From Leptolyngbyaceae cyanobacterium M33_DOE_097 (GTDB taxonomy: Bacteria; Cyanobacteriota; Cyanobacteriia; Leptolyngbyales; Leptolyngbyaceae), in the NCBI GenBank assembly GCA_015296075.1, contig DVDV01000305.1, positions 1 through 48,074 on the forward strand: a DNA stretch of 48,074 bases, given 5' to 3'. The position numbers and the translations under genes are program-made. Below are positions 8,115-15,592 of this stretch, in pieces; positions within the stretch are counted from its first letter, which is position 1; each line of letters starts with the position of its first letter. The notes beneath the pieces were generated by a model, which was given only the letters and a program-made list of their open reading frames with translations, made no database searches and had not been told where the DNA came from.

Positions 8115-9280
8115 CCAATGCGGCTGACCAAGAACGCCTAAGACGCTGGCGGTTGATCCTCGGAGGGGGCGCAGCCGATGGCATCTGTGCGGGGGGCAAT
8201 GGGAATGGAACTGGCACAGAAGGCGATGGGTTTCGGCTAGGGGCCGCCGACCAGGCGATCGACCAGGCTCTAAGCGCTCTGTATGATAGCGATCGCCAGG
8301 GCGGGTTGGGGTCTTCTTCACCCAAGGTGGCGCGTTGGTTGGGTGACATTCGTACCTATTTCCCAACTTCGGTTGTCAAGGTGATGCAGCAGGATGCTCT
8401 GGAACGGCTGAACTTGCGGCAAATGCTGTTGGAACCGGAATTACTGGAAGCGATCGAACCTGACGTTCATCTTGTTTCTAATCTGTTGTCTCTCAGTGGG
8501 GTAATGCCCGCTAAAACAAAAGAGACCGCTCGCATTGTCGTTCGACGCGTTGTCGAAGACCTGATTCGTAAGCTTGAAAATCCGACGCGGCAAGCAATTC
8601 TGGGTAGCCTCAACCGAGCGACGCGTAACCGTCGGCCCCGTCATCATGAAATTGATTGGCATCGCACCATTCGCGCCAACTTAAAGCATTACCAACCCAA
8701 CTACCGCACAATCATCCCCGAAACTCGAATTGGCTTTGGGCGTAAACGCTCTGCCCTACGAAACATCATTCTTTGTGTCGATCAGAGTGGCTCTATGGCA
8801 ACCTCTGTCGTCTATGCCGGAATTTTTAGTGCGGTGCTTGCCTCGCTGCCGGCGGTGCAAACTCAACTTGTGGTGTTTGATACGGCTGTGGTTGACCTGA
8901 CTGACTTACTTCAAGATCCTGTCGAAGTCTTATTTGGCACTCAATTGGGCGGCGGCACTGACATCAATCAGGCGTTAGCCTATTGTCAGAGCTTGATTCG
9001 GCAACCTCAAGATACGATTTTGGTATTGATTAGTGATCTGTATGAAGGCGGTAATCAGACCGAAATGCGAAAGCGAGTTAGCACGCTTGTTACCTCTGGA
9101 GTTCAATTCATCACCCTGCTAGCCCTTAGTGATGAAGGTTCCCCTTGCTATGACCATGACAACACGCAGTTTATAGCGTCGCTCGGTGTTCCAGCCTTTG
9201 CCTGTACTCCAGATCGCTTTCCTGACTTAATGGCTGCAGCGATTAATCGGCAAGATCTCACTCAACAAACATTTACTTAA
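8111..9280 (+). CDS. VWA-domain protein, partner of the MoxR ATPase
   Basis: A CoxE-like von Willebrand A domain occupies roughly residues 215-385 of 389. The metal-ion-dependent adhesion site is complete: DQSGS at D224-x-S226-x-S228, T283 in GGGTDIN, and D309 in LISDLYEG. The N-terminal 200 residues are a helical region with a Gly-rich linker at 18-41. MoxR ATPases and VWA proteins commonly act together; here both sit in one operon with SWIM, DUF5691-like and DUF5682-like proteins. The ATG overlaps the preceding stop by four bases, indicating translational coupling. E. coli YehP is the analogous VWA protein of similar length, as I recall. It is the last gene of the operon. Confidence 0.92.
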   Translation: MTNAADQERLRRWRLILGGGAADGICAGGNGNGTGTEGDGFRLGAADQAIDQALSALYDSDRQGGLGSSSPKVARWLGDIRTYFPTSVVKVMQQDALERLNLRQMLLEPELLEAIEPDVHLVSNLLSLSGVMPAKTKETARIVVRRVVEDLIRKLENPTRQAILGSLNRATRNRRPRHHEIDWHRTIRANLKHYQPNYRTIIPETRIGFGRKRSALRNIILCVDQSGSMATSVVYAGIFSAVLASLPAVQTQLVVFDTAVVDLTDLLQDPVEVLFGTQLGGGTDINQALAYCQSLIRQPQDTILVLISDLYEGGNQTEMRKRVSTLVTSGVQFITLLALSDEGSPCYDHDNTQFIASLGVPAFACTPDRFPDLMAAAINRQDLTQQTFT

Positions 9281-9290
9281 TTCACATTAC

Positions 9291-9312
9291 TCCCCAGTGT
9301 ATGTACTGGGGA
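9291..9312. terminator. Hairpin between convergent genes
   Basis: TCCCCAGT (9291-9298) and ACTGGGGA (9305-9312) form an 8-bp perfect stem with a 6-base loop, 10 bases after the VWA gene's stop and 33 bases before the convergent hydrolase gene's end. No T-run follows on either strand, so it is a weak terminator by textbook criteria but well placed as a bidirectional one. Confidence 0.55.
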
Positions 9313-9345
9313 ATATATCCTCAACGTATTCTTAAACGTCTAATG

Positions 9346-10170
9346 CTAAGCCTGCAAGAAAAATAGTAGATCAGCATTGAGTTGTTCTTTGTGCGTATCG
9401 GTCAGTCCATGAGGGGCACCAGGATAGACTTTTAGGGTGGCATTTTTCACCAGTTTGGCCGCCGCGATCGCAGCGGCACCAATTGGCACAATCTGGTCAT
9501 CATCTCCATGAAGGATGAGGGTAGGTATATCAAACTTTTTGAGATCTTCTGTGAAATCAGTTTCAGAAAAGGCTTTGATGCAGTCGTAGGCGTTCTTGTG
9601 TCCTGCCTGCATCCCCTGAAACCAAAACCAATCAATCATGCCCTGTGAGATTTTGGCATTAGGTCGGTTAAAGCCAAAGAATGGGCCACTCGCAAGATCT
9701 TTGTAGAGTTGGGAACGGTCAGTCAGAGATGCAGCGCGCAACCCGTCAAATACGTCAATGGGCAGCCCATCGGGATTGTTTTCTGTTTTGAGCATCAACG
9801 GTGGCACGGCTGAAATTAACCCAGCCTTGGCAATCCGTCCGGTGCCATGCCGACCAATATAACGGGTGACTTCACCACCCCCGGTTGAAAAGCCAAACAA
9901 TACCGCATCGTTTAAGTCCAGGTGTTCGATGAGTGCTGCCAAATCATCGGCATACGTATCCATTTCGTTGCCGTTCCAAGGTTGGCTCGATCGCCCATGT
10001 CCGCGGCGATCGTGAGCAATGACCCGAAACCCGCGATCCGCTAGAAACAACATTTGGGCTTCCCAACTGTCAGAATTCAAAGGCCAACCGTGACTGAAGA
10101 CAACTGGTTGCCCTGAACCCCAGTCTTTGTAATAAATCTGGGTGCCATCTTGAGTGGTGAATGTGCTCAT
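9346..10170 (-). CDS. Alpha/beta hydrolase, non-haem chloroperoxidase/esterase type
   Basis: A 274-aa alpha/beta hydrolase of the cofactor-free chloroperoxidase (perhydrolase/aryl esterase) family. The nucleophile is S95 in GFSTGGGE (the family more often has GHSTGGGE), the acid lies in HGDDDQIVP (D223-D225) and the base is H254 in GAPHGL. The oxyanion-hole motif FSHGWP is at 25-30. Such enzymes hydrolyse esters and, with peracid chemistry, can halogenate; the substrate here is unknown. No signal peptide, so cytoplasmic. GGAG seven bases before the ATG supports the start. It is transcribed alone, convergent with the VWA operon. Two short palindromic motifs lie upstream at 10242-10281. Confidence 0.88.
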   Translation of the reverse strand: MSTFTTQDGTQIYYKDWGSGQPVVFSHGWPLNSDSWEAQMLFLADRGFRVIAHDRRGHGRSSQPWNGNEMDTYADDLAALIEHLDLNDAVLFGFSTGGGEVTRYIGRHGTGRIAKAGLISAVPPLMLKTENNPDGLPIDVFDGLRAASLTDRSQLYKDLASGPFFGFNRPNAKISQGMIDWFWFQGMQAGHKNAYDCIKAFSETDFTEDLKKFDIPTLILHGDDDQIVPIGAAAIAAAKLVKNATLKVYPGAPHGLTDTHKEQLNADLLFFLQA

Positions 10171-10241
10171 TGCAAAACTCCTACAGGTATTAAGAGCATG
10201 AAAAGAGGGCTTAGCTCTTATCTGTTGCTCTTATTATTCAA

Positions 10242-10281
10242 CCTAAATTTAATTAGGAACACTCAAGTTTTCTTAATTGAG
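10242..10281. promoter_or_regulatory. Operator-like palindromes upstream of the hydrolase gene
   Basis: CCTAA-N6-TTAGG (10242-10257) and CTCAA-N10-TTGAG (10262-10281) lie 70-110 bases upstream of the hydrolase start. Either could bind a dimeric regulator. The region is AT-rich, so chance is possible; no regulator gene is adjacent. Confidence 0.25.
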
Positions 10282-10403
10282 CGCTGAAATAAGATTTCTA
10301 TGACTAAAGAGAGAGTTTCGAACACAGGAGCTATGGAAAAACTGACAAATAGCTCTGAAATATGCAGTTAAGCGCAAAGCCAATCTGGGGAATCTAGCAC
10401 ATC

Positions 10404-10823
10404 TTAAGGGGGTAACCTCAGAATATCTGCTTCGATAAGTAATCGACGTTCCTCGACGCGATCGTCCCGGTTCAGTTGCAGCAGGCGAACAGTCACCCGT
10501 CCCACTGGGGACAAAGGGGTAAATTTAGCTCCAGTCAAACAAAAATGGTCAACCCAGCAATCTCGTCGTGGATGATACAGGCGAACAATTTCTCCGGTTT
10601 GGGGATCAATCGAGGCAAGGTCGCTCCCTTTGTGCTTGTTACACAGAGAGCAGGATAGAGCGAGGTTATCCTCTTGCGTCAACCCCCCATGCTTCTCCGC
10701 AATAATATGGTCAACTTCATAAGAAGCAAATGCAGCAAGCTCAGGAGTAAAGCAATACTCACAACAGCCATTAGCGCGATCGTATACAGAACGACGGAGC
10801 GCGGCGGGGATGTAACTACTCAC
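10404..10823 (-). CDS. HNH endonuclease
   Basis: A 139-aa HNH nuclease with paired zinc cysteines CEYC (C21/C24) and CSLC (C58/C61), the catalytic region VDHI (D38, H39), EKHGG, N53 and CNKHKG (H64). Small HNH proteins of this type cut or nick DNA with a metal ion; the target is unknown. Translation probably starts at GTG 10823, which overlaps the stop of the preceding small gene by four bases (GTGA), so the two are almost certainly one transcript and translationally coupled. The pair could be a toxin-antitoxin-like or genome-defence unit, or a residual mobile-DNA nuclease; the sequence does not decide. Confidence 0.88.
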   Translation of the reverse strand: MSSYIPAALRRSVYDRANGCCEYCFTPELAAFASYEVDHIIAEKHGGLTQEDNLALSCSLCNKHKGSDLASIDPQTGEIVRLYHPRRDCWVDHFCLTGAKFTPLSPVGRVTVRLLQLNRDDRVEERRLLIEADILRLPP

Positions 10824-11179
10824 GAAGCCTGTTGTTTTAACTTGATCAGAGCCTGAGCTTTCGCGATCCGAACTAAATGCTCAAGGTACTGGTACTGCTG
10901 CCAAGTCTGCTCCTCATCTGTCGTCAATCCCTGGGTGCGATTTTTCTCCAGCAATGCACTAATTTGGGTTTGCAAGGTTTCAGAAGGACGTAAGGTTATT
11001 ATTTCTTCTGGGGAAGGCAGTGTAGCTAAAAATTCCAGTACCTCTGCTGCACCAGTAAAACCAACCTGGGCACCAGCATTGAGTTCTCGCAATCCCAACT
11101 GTAGAATTTGAGGCAGCTTGTCCTCCAATGGGGCTAACTGAGAGACTAAATCATCAGGTAGGTTCAGAGTGACTTGCAT
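10820..11179 (-). CDS. Small RHH-like protein coupled to the HNH nuclease
   Basis: A 119-aa protein whose first residues (MQVTLNLPDDLVSQL) have the beta-strand-then-helix pattern of ribbon-helix-helix antitoxins. The middle contains TLPSPEEIITLRPSE and the end is a charged helix. AGAGG precedes ATG 11179 at normal spacing. It overlaps the HNH gene by four bases. The context suggests an antitoxin-like or DNA-binding partner, but the fold assignment rests on a short pattern and is an inference; it may simply be a conserved hypothetical protein. Confidence 0.7.
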   Translation of the reverse strand: MQVTLNLPDDLVSQLAPLEDKLPQILQLGLRELNAGAQVGFTGAAEVLEFLATLPSPEEIITLRPSETLQTQISALLEKNRTQGLTTDEEQTWQQYQYLEHLVRIAKAQALIKLKQQAS

Positions 11180-11246
11180 CGTTACCTCTGGGCACTTTAG
11201 ATTTTAGTGTAGCAATACCTGGAACTAGCTGTTAAGAGACACAAGA

Positions 11247-11318
<72 letters not shown>

Positions 11319-11351
11319 GCGGATACTTAACATAGCATAACTCTGTGCTAT

Positions 11352-12422
11352 TTAGGGAGCCATTGCCACTTTAATTACTTTACGATCGCGCATTGCTTCA
11401 AATACTTGGCCTAACTGGTTGAGTGGTTGCTCATCGCTGATTAGTAGGTCGAGCGGTAATTTGCGGCTAGCGAGGAGCGCTAAGGCTTCGCGAACAAACT
11501 TAGGCGTGTTGTGAAAAACGCCTTTAAGCGTGAGTTCGCTGTAATGGAGTTGCTCGGTATTAACAGTGATAGTAGTGTCACGCGGGCATCCGCCAAACAA
11601 GTTGACCGTCGCACCCGGACGAGCACATGCGATCGCCATTTCCCAAACGGCAGGTACGCCTGTGGCCTCAATCACGACATCAGCACCGTAGCCATCGGTC
11701 AGGTCTTTGACCAGGGCTGGCAGATCGGTAATGTGTTTGTAGTTAAATGTTTTGACCGCTCCCAGTTTTTCGCCGATCGCCAGTCGCACATCGTTGCCAC
11801 CTAGCAAAAAGACTTCTGTAAACGGGGTGTGCTTTGTTCCAGTTAGGCCTGGATTCCAGCCCCCTAGCCCAGACGCCAGAGCTGCAACAAACATCAAGCC
11901 GATCGCTCCATCACCTAGAACAACCACGCGATCGCCCGGTTTGACTTGGGCACGAGCGGCTCCATGCAGCACACACGCAAGCGGTTCGGTCATTGCTGCT
12001 AACGCGAAGCTGATATCTTCAGGAATTGGGAGCAAGTTATGCTCGACAATGGGCGCTGGAACTTTGAGGTATTCAGCAAAAGTACCATTGTTAAACAGCA
12101 GATTTTCGCACAGTGAAAATTCTTGCTTGCGGCAGTAGAAACAGTTGAAGCAAGGCGCAGAGTTGTTTGCAACCACCCGATCGCCAATTTGCCAGCCTGT
12201 TACATCCGCTCCTAAAGCCACAATTTCTCCGGCGGCTTCATGCCCAAATAATGCCGGTGGCTTCAGCATTTTTGCGTGTCCCCCCCGTCGCCAGACCTTT
12301 AAATCAGTGCCACAAGTAGTAGCCGCTCCCACGCGAATGACGACTTCCCCTGCTGCTGGAGTGGGGTCATTGACCTGTTCAAGGCGAAGGTCTTCTTTAC
12401 CGTAAAGAAGGGCTGCTAACAC
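11352..12422 (-). CDS. Zinc-dependent alcohol dehydrogenase (MDR family)
   Basis: A 356-aa medium-chain dehydrogenase. Catalytic zinc ligands are seen as C37 (TCGTD) and H61-E62 (GHEAAGE); the structural zinc site is C91, C94, C97 and C105. The Rossmann nucleotide loop reads VVLGDGAIGLM (about 167-177). It should oxidise a polyol or alcohol (or the reverse) with NAD(P); the substrate cannot be read from sequence. An insertion-like stretch of about 25 residues with GLGGWNPGLTGTKH follows the first Rossmann strand and may mark a subfamily. Translation apparently starts at GTG 12422. It stands alone, 33 bases downstream of tRNA-Val in map order. Confidence 0.9.
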   Translation of the reverse strand: MLAALLYGKEDLRLEQVNDPTPAAGEVVIRVGAATTCGTDLKVWRRGGHAKMLKPPALFGHEAAGEIVALGADVTGWQIGDRVVANNSAPCFNCFYCRKQEFSLCENLLFNNGTFAEYLKVPAPIVEHNLLPIPEDISFALAAMTEPLACVLHGAARAQVKPGDRVVVLGDGAIGLMFVAALASGLGGWNPGLTGTKHTPFTEVFLLGGNDVRLAIGEKLGAVKTFNYKHITDLPALVKDLTDGYGADVVIEATGVPAVWEMAIACARPGATVNLFGGCPRDTTITVNTEQLHYSELTLKGVFHNTPKFVREALALLASRKLPLDLLISDEQPLNQLGQVFEAMRDRKVIKVAMAP

Positions 12423-12631
12423 GGCTTTGCTTTTGATTCAACAACTAATCATCTTAGGTCATTTAGCGAACTCCGCTCATCCGGCTGGCAACGAAACTCT
12501 TCTAAGCCTTCCTTCGTGCGTCTAGAGGACAATCCATACCTGCTTTTGATTGCTTGCCTTACCACTCATCGCAGTCCTACCGATTTAAATGCGCGTTTCA
12601 GAGGCGTTTTTCAGAAAGTTTGATTACCTGG

Positions 12632-12660
12632 TTGACACGCAACCGAACGGACGGTACAGT
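12632..12660 (+). promoter_or_regulatory. Promoter of the GST operon
   Basis: TTGACA (12632-12637) and TACAGT (12655-12660) are separated by 17 bases, a good sigma70-type arrangement. The -10 box lies inside the first of two operator-like repeats, so a bound repressor would block it. The first coding start follows at 12702. Confidence 0.5.
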
Positions 12661-12685
12661 ATATTTATACCGAACGAACGGTACA
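12642..12685 (+). promoter_or_regulatory. Paired operator-like repeats over the GST-operon promoter
   Basis: Two near-identical 17-base units, ACCGAACGGACGGTACA (12642-12658) and ACCGAACGAACGGTACA (12669-12685), are spaced 27 bases start to start. Each has the inverted halves ACCG-N6-CGGT expected of a TetR-type operator. The second unit contains AACGAACGGT, which recurs in the TetR/GST intergenic region at 32102-32111. Confidence 0.55.
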
Positions 12686-12701
12686 TTTCAAGGAGTGCCT
12701 A

Positions 12702-12866
12702 ATGAACTGGTTCTGGTTTGATAAATTTCCTCATGCTGCAAAAACAGCGATCGCGGGTGGGGAGGTTCTCTGTTCCTTTGCCAAGTTATTGCAACTAGAG
12801 CGAGAAGCGCTCCCAGCCGATTGTTCGCAGGCGTCTAATTACGTTTTACCTAACTCGGAGGATTAA
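12702..12866 (+). CDS. 54-aa small protein leading the GST operon
   Basis: ATG 12702 is preceded by AAGGAG six bases upstream, an excellent ribosome-binding site, and the frame runs 54 codons to TAA 12864-12866. The peptide (starting MNWFWFDKFPHAAKTA) has an aromatic N-terminus, a short hydrophobic middle and two cysteines. The GST gene starts only three bases after its stop, and the GST's own GGAGGA lies in the last codons, so the two are coupled. It could be a functional small protein or a leader peptide. I do not recognise a family. Confidence 0.6.
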   Translation: MNWFWFDKFPHAAKTAIAGGEVLCSFAKLLQLEREALPADCSQASNYVLPNSED

Positions 12867-12869
12867 CCT

Positions 12870-13487
12870 ATGATTCGGCTTTATGGTCATGAAATGTCTG
12901 GTAATAGCTACAAAGTGAGATTATTTTTGGAGCTGTTAAAAGTCGATTATGAATGGGTCAAAGTAGACTTGATGAAAGGTGAACATAAGTCGCCTGAATA
13001 TCTAGCGCTCAATGCTTTTGGGCAAGTTCCCTTGCTGGTTGATGAGGATACAATTCTGGCGGATGCCCAAGCGATTCTTATATATTTAGCTCGCAAATAT
13101 GGTGGAGATGAATGGTTGCCGCTTGACGCAGAATCGCTGAGTCGGGTGGTGCGTTGGCTCTCGACAACGGCGGGTGAAGTTCGCCAGGGGCCAGAAAATG
13201 CTCGGCTCTACTACTTATTTAAGGCGACAAATATCAACATCGATCGCGCGCATCAAAAAGCTGAGCATATTCTAACGCAGCTCAATACACACCTTGCAAC
13301 TCGCATCTGGCTGGAGTTTGAGCGTCCTACTATTGCAGATGTGGCAGTGTTTCCTTACGTTGCGTTAGCACCTGATGGCAAAATTGACCTGACACCTTAC
13401 CCGTATGTGCTTGCCTGGATCGATCGCGTCAAACAGCTGCCCGGCTTTATTGGAATGGCGGGTATTCCTGCTTTGGCAACGGTGTAA
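12870..13487 (+). CDS. Glutathione S-transferase family protein
   Basis: A 205-aa GST with an N-terminal thioredoxin-like domain (MIRLYGHEMSGNSYKVRLFL, with the cis-Pro motif GQVPLLVDE near 51-59 and ADAQAIL near 65-71) and a helical C-terminal domain containing TIADVAVFPY. It should conjugate glutathione to, or reduce, electrophiles in the cytoplasm. It is the second gene of a probable operon with a 54-aa leader ORF, a PPOX-like protein and a DUF1348 protein, all downstream of TetR-type operators. This suggests an inducible detoxification unit; the inducer is unknown. Confidence 0.92.
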   Translation: MIRLYGHEMSGNSYKVRLFLELLKVDYEWVKVDLMKGEHKSPEYLALNAFGQVPLLVDEDTILADAQAILIYLARKYGGDEWLPLDAESLSRVVRWLSTTAGEVRQGPENARLYYLFKATNINIDRAHQKAEHILTQLNTHLATRIWLEFERPTIADVAVFPYVALAPDGKIDLTPYPYVLAWIDRVKQLPGFIGMAGIPALATV

Positions 13488-13584
13488 AGCCGCAACATTG
13501 TTGATGCCGCTTTTGTAGAGGATGCTGATTCAGCCTTCCTCTGCAAAAGCCACCACACCTTCACCAATCCATCAGGAGGGCACC

Positions 13585-14181
13585 ATGCCGCGCAGATTTG
13601 GAGAAATTGCTTTTACCCCAGAAGTCCAAGCGGCTCAAACTGAGCGAGGTTCGCGAGAAACCTACGAACGCTATATTGCTAAAGGTCCAGCCAATGATGC
13701 TGTTACGCCTCAGCTGGCCGAGTTTATTGCCAAAATGGATGGTTTCTACTTCGGCACCGTCGGTTCCAATGGTTATCCTTACATTCAGTTTCGGGGTGGG
13801 CCACCGGGCTTTCTCAAAGTGTTGGATGAGAAAACTTTAGGTTTTGCTGACTTTTCTGGAAATGTGCAGTACATTACCGTTGGTAATTTATCCGGCAATG
13901 ACAAGGCATTTTTGTTTTTGATGGATTATCGCCACCGTAAACGCATTAAAGTCTGGGGTCGCGCCGAATATGTTGAAGGGGATGCTGCCTTGATTGAACA
14001 ACTCAAAATGCCGGGGTACCCTGCCGAAATTGAACGGGCGATCCTATTTCATGTAGAAGCGTTTAGTGAAAACTGCCCACAGCACATCCCAATTCGCTAT
14101 TCAGAAGCGGAAGTTGAGTCAATTGTAGCGCCACTCCAAGCTAGAATTGCTGAGCTAGAGCAGCAGCTACAAAAGGACTAA
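13585..14181 (+). CDS. Pyridoxamine 5'-phosphate oxidase-like flavoprotein
   Basis: A 198-aa split-barrel protein of the PPOX/FMN-binding family. The barrel region spans about residues 45-130 (GFYFGTVGSNGYPYIQFRGG, LGFADFSGNVQYI) and the C-terminus is a coiled helix (IAPLQARIAELEQQLQK-type). Members bind FMN, F420 or haem and reduce or oxidise small molecules; true PdxH activity is unlikely because this subfamily is longer and divergent. I chose ATG 13585 over an upstream in-frame codon at 13522 because AGGAGG sits at 13574-13579. It follows the GST by 97 bases in the same orientation. Confidence 0.85.
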   Translation: MPRRFGEIAFTPEVQAAQTERGSRETYERYIAKGPANDAVTPQLAEFIAKMDGFYFGTVGSNGYPYIQFRGGPPGFLKVLDEKTLGFADFSGNVQYITVGNLSGNDKAFLFLMDYRHRKRIKVWGRAEYVEGDAALIEQLKMPGYPAEIERAILFHVEAFSENCPQHIPIRYSEAEVESIVAPLQARIAELEQQLQKD

Positions 14182-14284
14182 CTGATAGAGCGATCGCTCA
14201 ACTTTAGTTGAATCGCTCAATCGACTTTGTTAACGTATCCCTTTGTTCTATTTTTGACCACTAATCTCAACAGGATGATTTGTT

Positions 14285-14713
14285 ATGGAAAGTAAGCCTC
14301 CTTTTCCTCCTTTTACGCTAGAAACGGCTAAAGCTAAGGTGCAGGCTGCTGAAGATGCCTGGAATACGCGTGACCCAGAACGGGTGGCGTTGGCGTACAC
14401 CGAAGACACTGAGTGGCGTAACCGAGCCGAATTTTTGAACGGACGTGCGGTGATCAAAGAATTTCTCTACCGCAAATGGGCGAAAGAACTAGATTACCGC
14501 TTGCGAAAAGAACTTTGGTGTTTTATGGATAATCGCATTGCAGTGCGATTTGAGTATGAGTGGCACGATGATTCGGGGTTTTGGTATCGCTCTTATGGCA
14601 ATGAAAACTGGGAGTTTGCCGAAAATGGTTTGATGATGCGACGATTTGCCAGCATTAATGATGTGCCGATTAAAGAATCAGATCGCAAATTTCGCTGGGA
14701 GCGGACCGCTTAG
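14285..14713 (+). CDS. DUF1348 / SnoaL-like (NTF2 fold) protein
   Basis: The 142-aa protein matches the DUF1348 pattern: an N-terminal helix with [20 protein letters not shown], then [13 protein letters not shown], a [14 protein letters not shown] segment and a tail with [14 protein letters not shown]. The NTF2 fold forms a small-molecule pocket, but the reaction is unknown. It is the third enzyme-like gene after the GST and the PPOX-like gene on the same strand, about 100 bases downstream, probably in the same transcript. A large inverted repeat begins 16 bases after its stop and may act as its terminator. Confidence 0.85.
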   Translation: MESKPPFPPFTLETAKAKVQAAEDAWNTRDPERVALAYTEDTEWRNRAEFLNGRAVIKEFLYRKWAKELDYRLRKELWCFMDNRIAVRFEYEWHDDSGFWYRSYGNENWEFAENGLMMRRFASINDVPIKESDRKFRWERTA

Positions 14714-14729
14714 AGACGTGATCGCCAAT

Positions 14730-14796
14730 TGTAGGGGTGGGTTTGGCAGAATAACTTACATTTTGCCTGGGTTTGTTGGTAAAACCCATCCCTATA
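14730..14796. repeat. Inverted repeat with TTGTAGGGG arms
   Basis: The left arm TGTAGGGGTGGGTTT (14730-14744) pairs with AAACCCATCCCTATA (14782-14796) at 13 of 15 positions. An inner hairpin GGCAGAAT/ATTTTGCC (one mismatch) lies between. This is the general form of small dispersed cyanobacterial intergenic elements. A shorter perfect relative sits at 15464-15495, on the other side of the ASCH gene. Confidence 0.65.
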
Positions 14797-14838
14797 GGAT
14801 GCGTGATTTTATTTGATTTATATTCCTAAAAAAAATCA

Positions 14839-15318
14839 TTAATCTATTGTTTCAATGGAATCTTTTTGATAAATAACTTGAAATCGTTCGCAGACCAAAA
14901 GCATGGTTTGAGAGGGTGCTTTGCCAATTTGGGGTAGAACGCGTGAGAAATATTTCCAGTGTTCTCGTCGCCAACTTGCTAAGCTGCGATCGCCCTCTCC
15001 CTCATCATAGGCAAATTGGGCATCTACCTGATTAAATGCTCGAATGCTGACTTCTGTTATTTCGATAATGCAGCAGGGTTGACCCTTGCCATCTAAAACA
15101 ACCATCTTTGAGCCAGGTTCAGGTAGGGCTTCGCCTGCGGTTTCCCATTCCCACAGGGCAGAGCAGGTTGCAGTTTTGATCTGCGATCGCACCAGTTGAG
15201 CCAATTCTTCTGCCAAATCAGGAGAATCACCAAACTGATCAACAGCATAAATTGCATCGCTTGCTTGACTCTCGACTTGACTAGCAAGATACTCTTGCCA
15301 ATATTGCTTTGCATCCAT
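14839..15318 (-). CDS. ASCH-domain protein
   Basis: A 159-aa ASCH (PUA-like) protein. Visible family features are the KTATCSALWEWE motif (residues 48-59), EPGSKMVVLDGKGQP, the ITEV strand and the C-terminal GEGDRSLASWRREHWKYF block. ASCH proteins are thought to bind RNA or modified nucleosides; some hydrolyse N4-acetylcytidine (E. coli YqfB), but that is a shorter subfamily. The gene is isolated and flanked on both sides by related palindromic repeats. Start ATG 15318 is the first ATG of the frame. Confidence 0.85.
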   Translation of the reverse strand: MDAKQYWQEYLASQVESQASDAIYAVDQFGDSPDLAEELAQLVRSQIKTATCSALWEWETAGEALPEPGSKMVVLDGKGQPCCIIEITEVSIRAFNQVDAQFAYDEGEGDRSLASWRREHWKYFSRVLPQIGKAPSQTMLLVCERFQVIYQKDSIETID

Positions 15319-15463
15319 ATCTATTACGGCGATCTAATCTCTTAAGTCTTACCAATTTTGTTTCTCTGCAAGTTTTCCCTCAGTACACCAAAAGTGTTTG
15401 ATTGAGAAGTCTGAGAAAGTTTGGAAGCGTGGAGAAAGTGTGTGGGGTTCCAAATTTTACCAA

Positions 15464-15495
15464 TTGTAGGGGTTTGGCATGCCAAACCCCTACAA
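15464..15495. repeat. Perfect 32-base palindrome
   Basis: The sequence is TTGTAGGGGTTTGGCA followed immediately by its exact reverse complement. It is a compact member of the same TTGTAGGGG family as the element at 14730-14796, sharing TTGTAGGGG and GTTTGGCA. It lies between the starts of the ASCH gene and the end of the RTX gene, a typical site for such elements; it could fold as a transcript-end hairpin. Confidence 0.75.
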
Positions 15496-15592
15496 CAAAA
15501 GGTTTATCTGTTCGCGAATCCCTTATGGAATAGTTAGGGACGAGTCAGTAATCATTGTTGCGTCTTGAGTGAATCGGTGATTTCCAGTTCAA

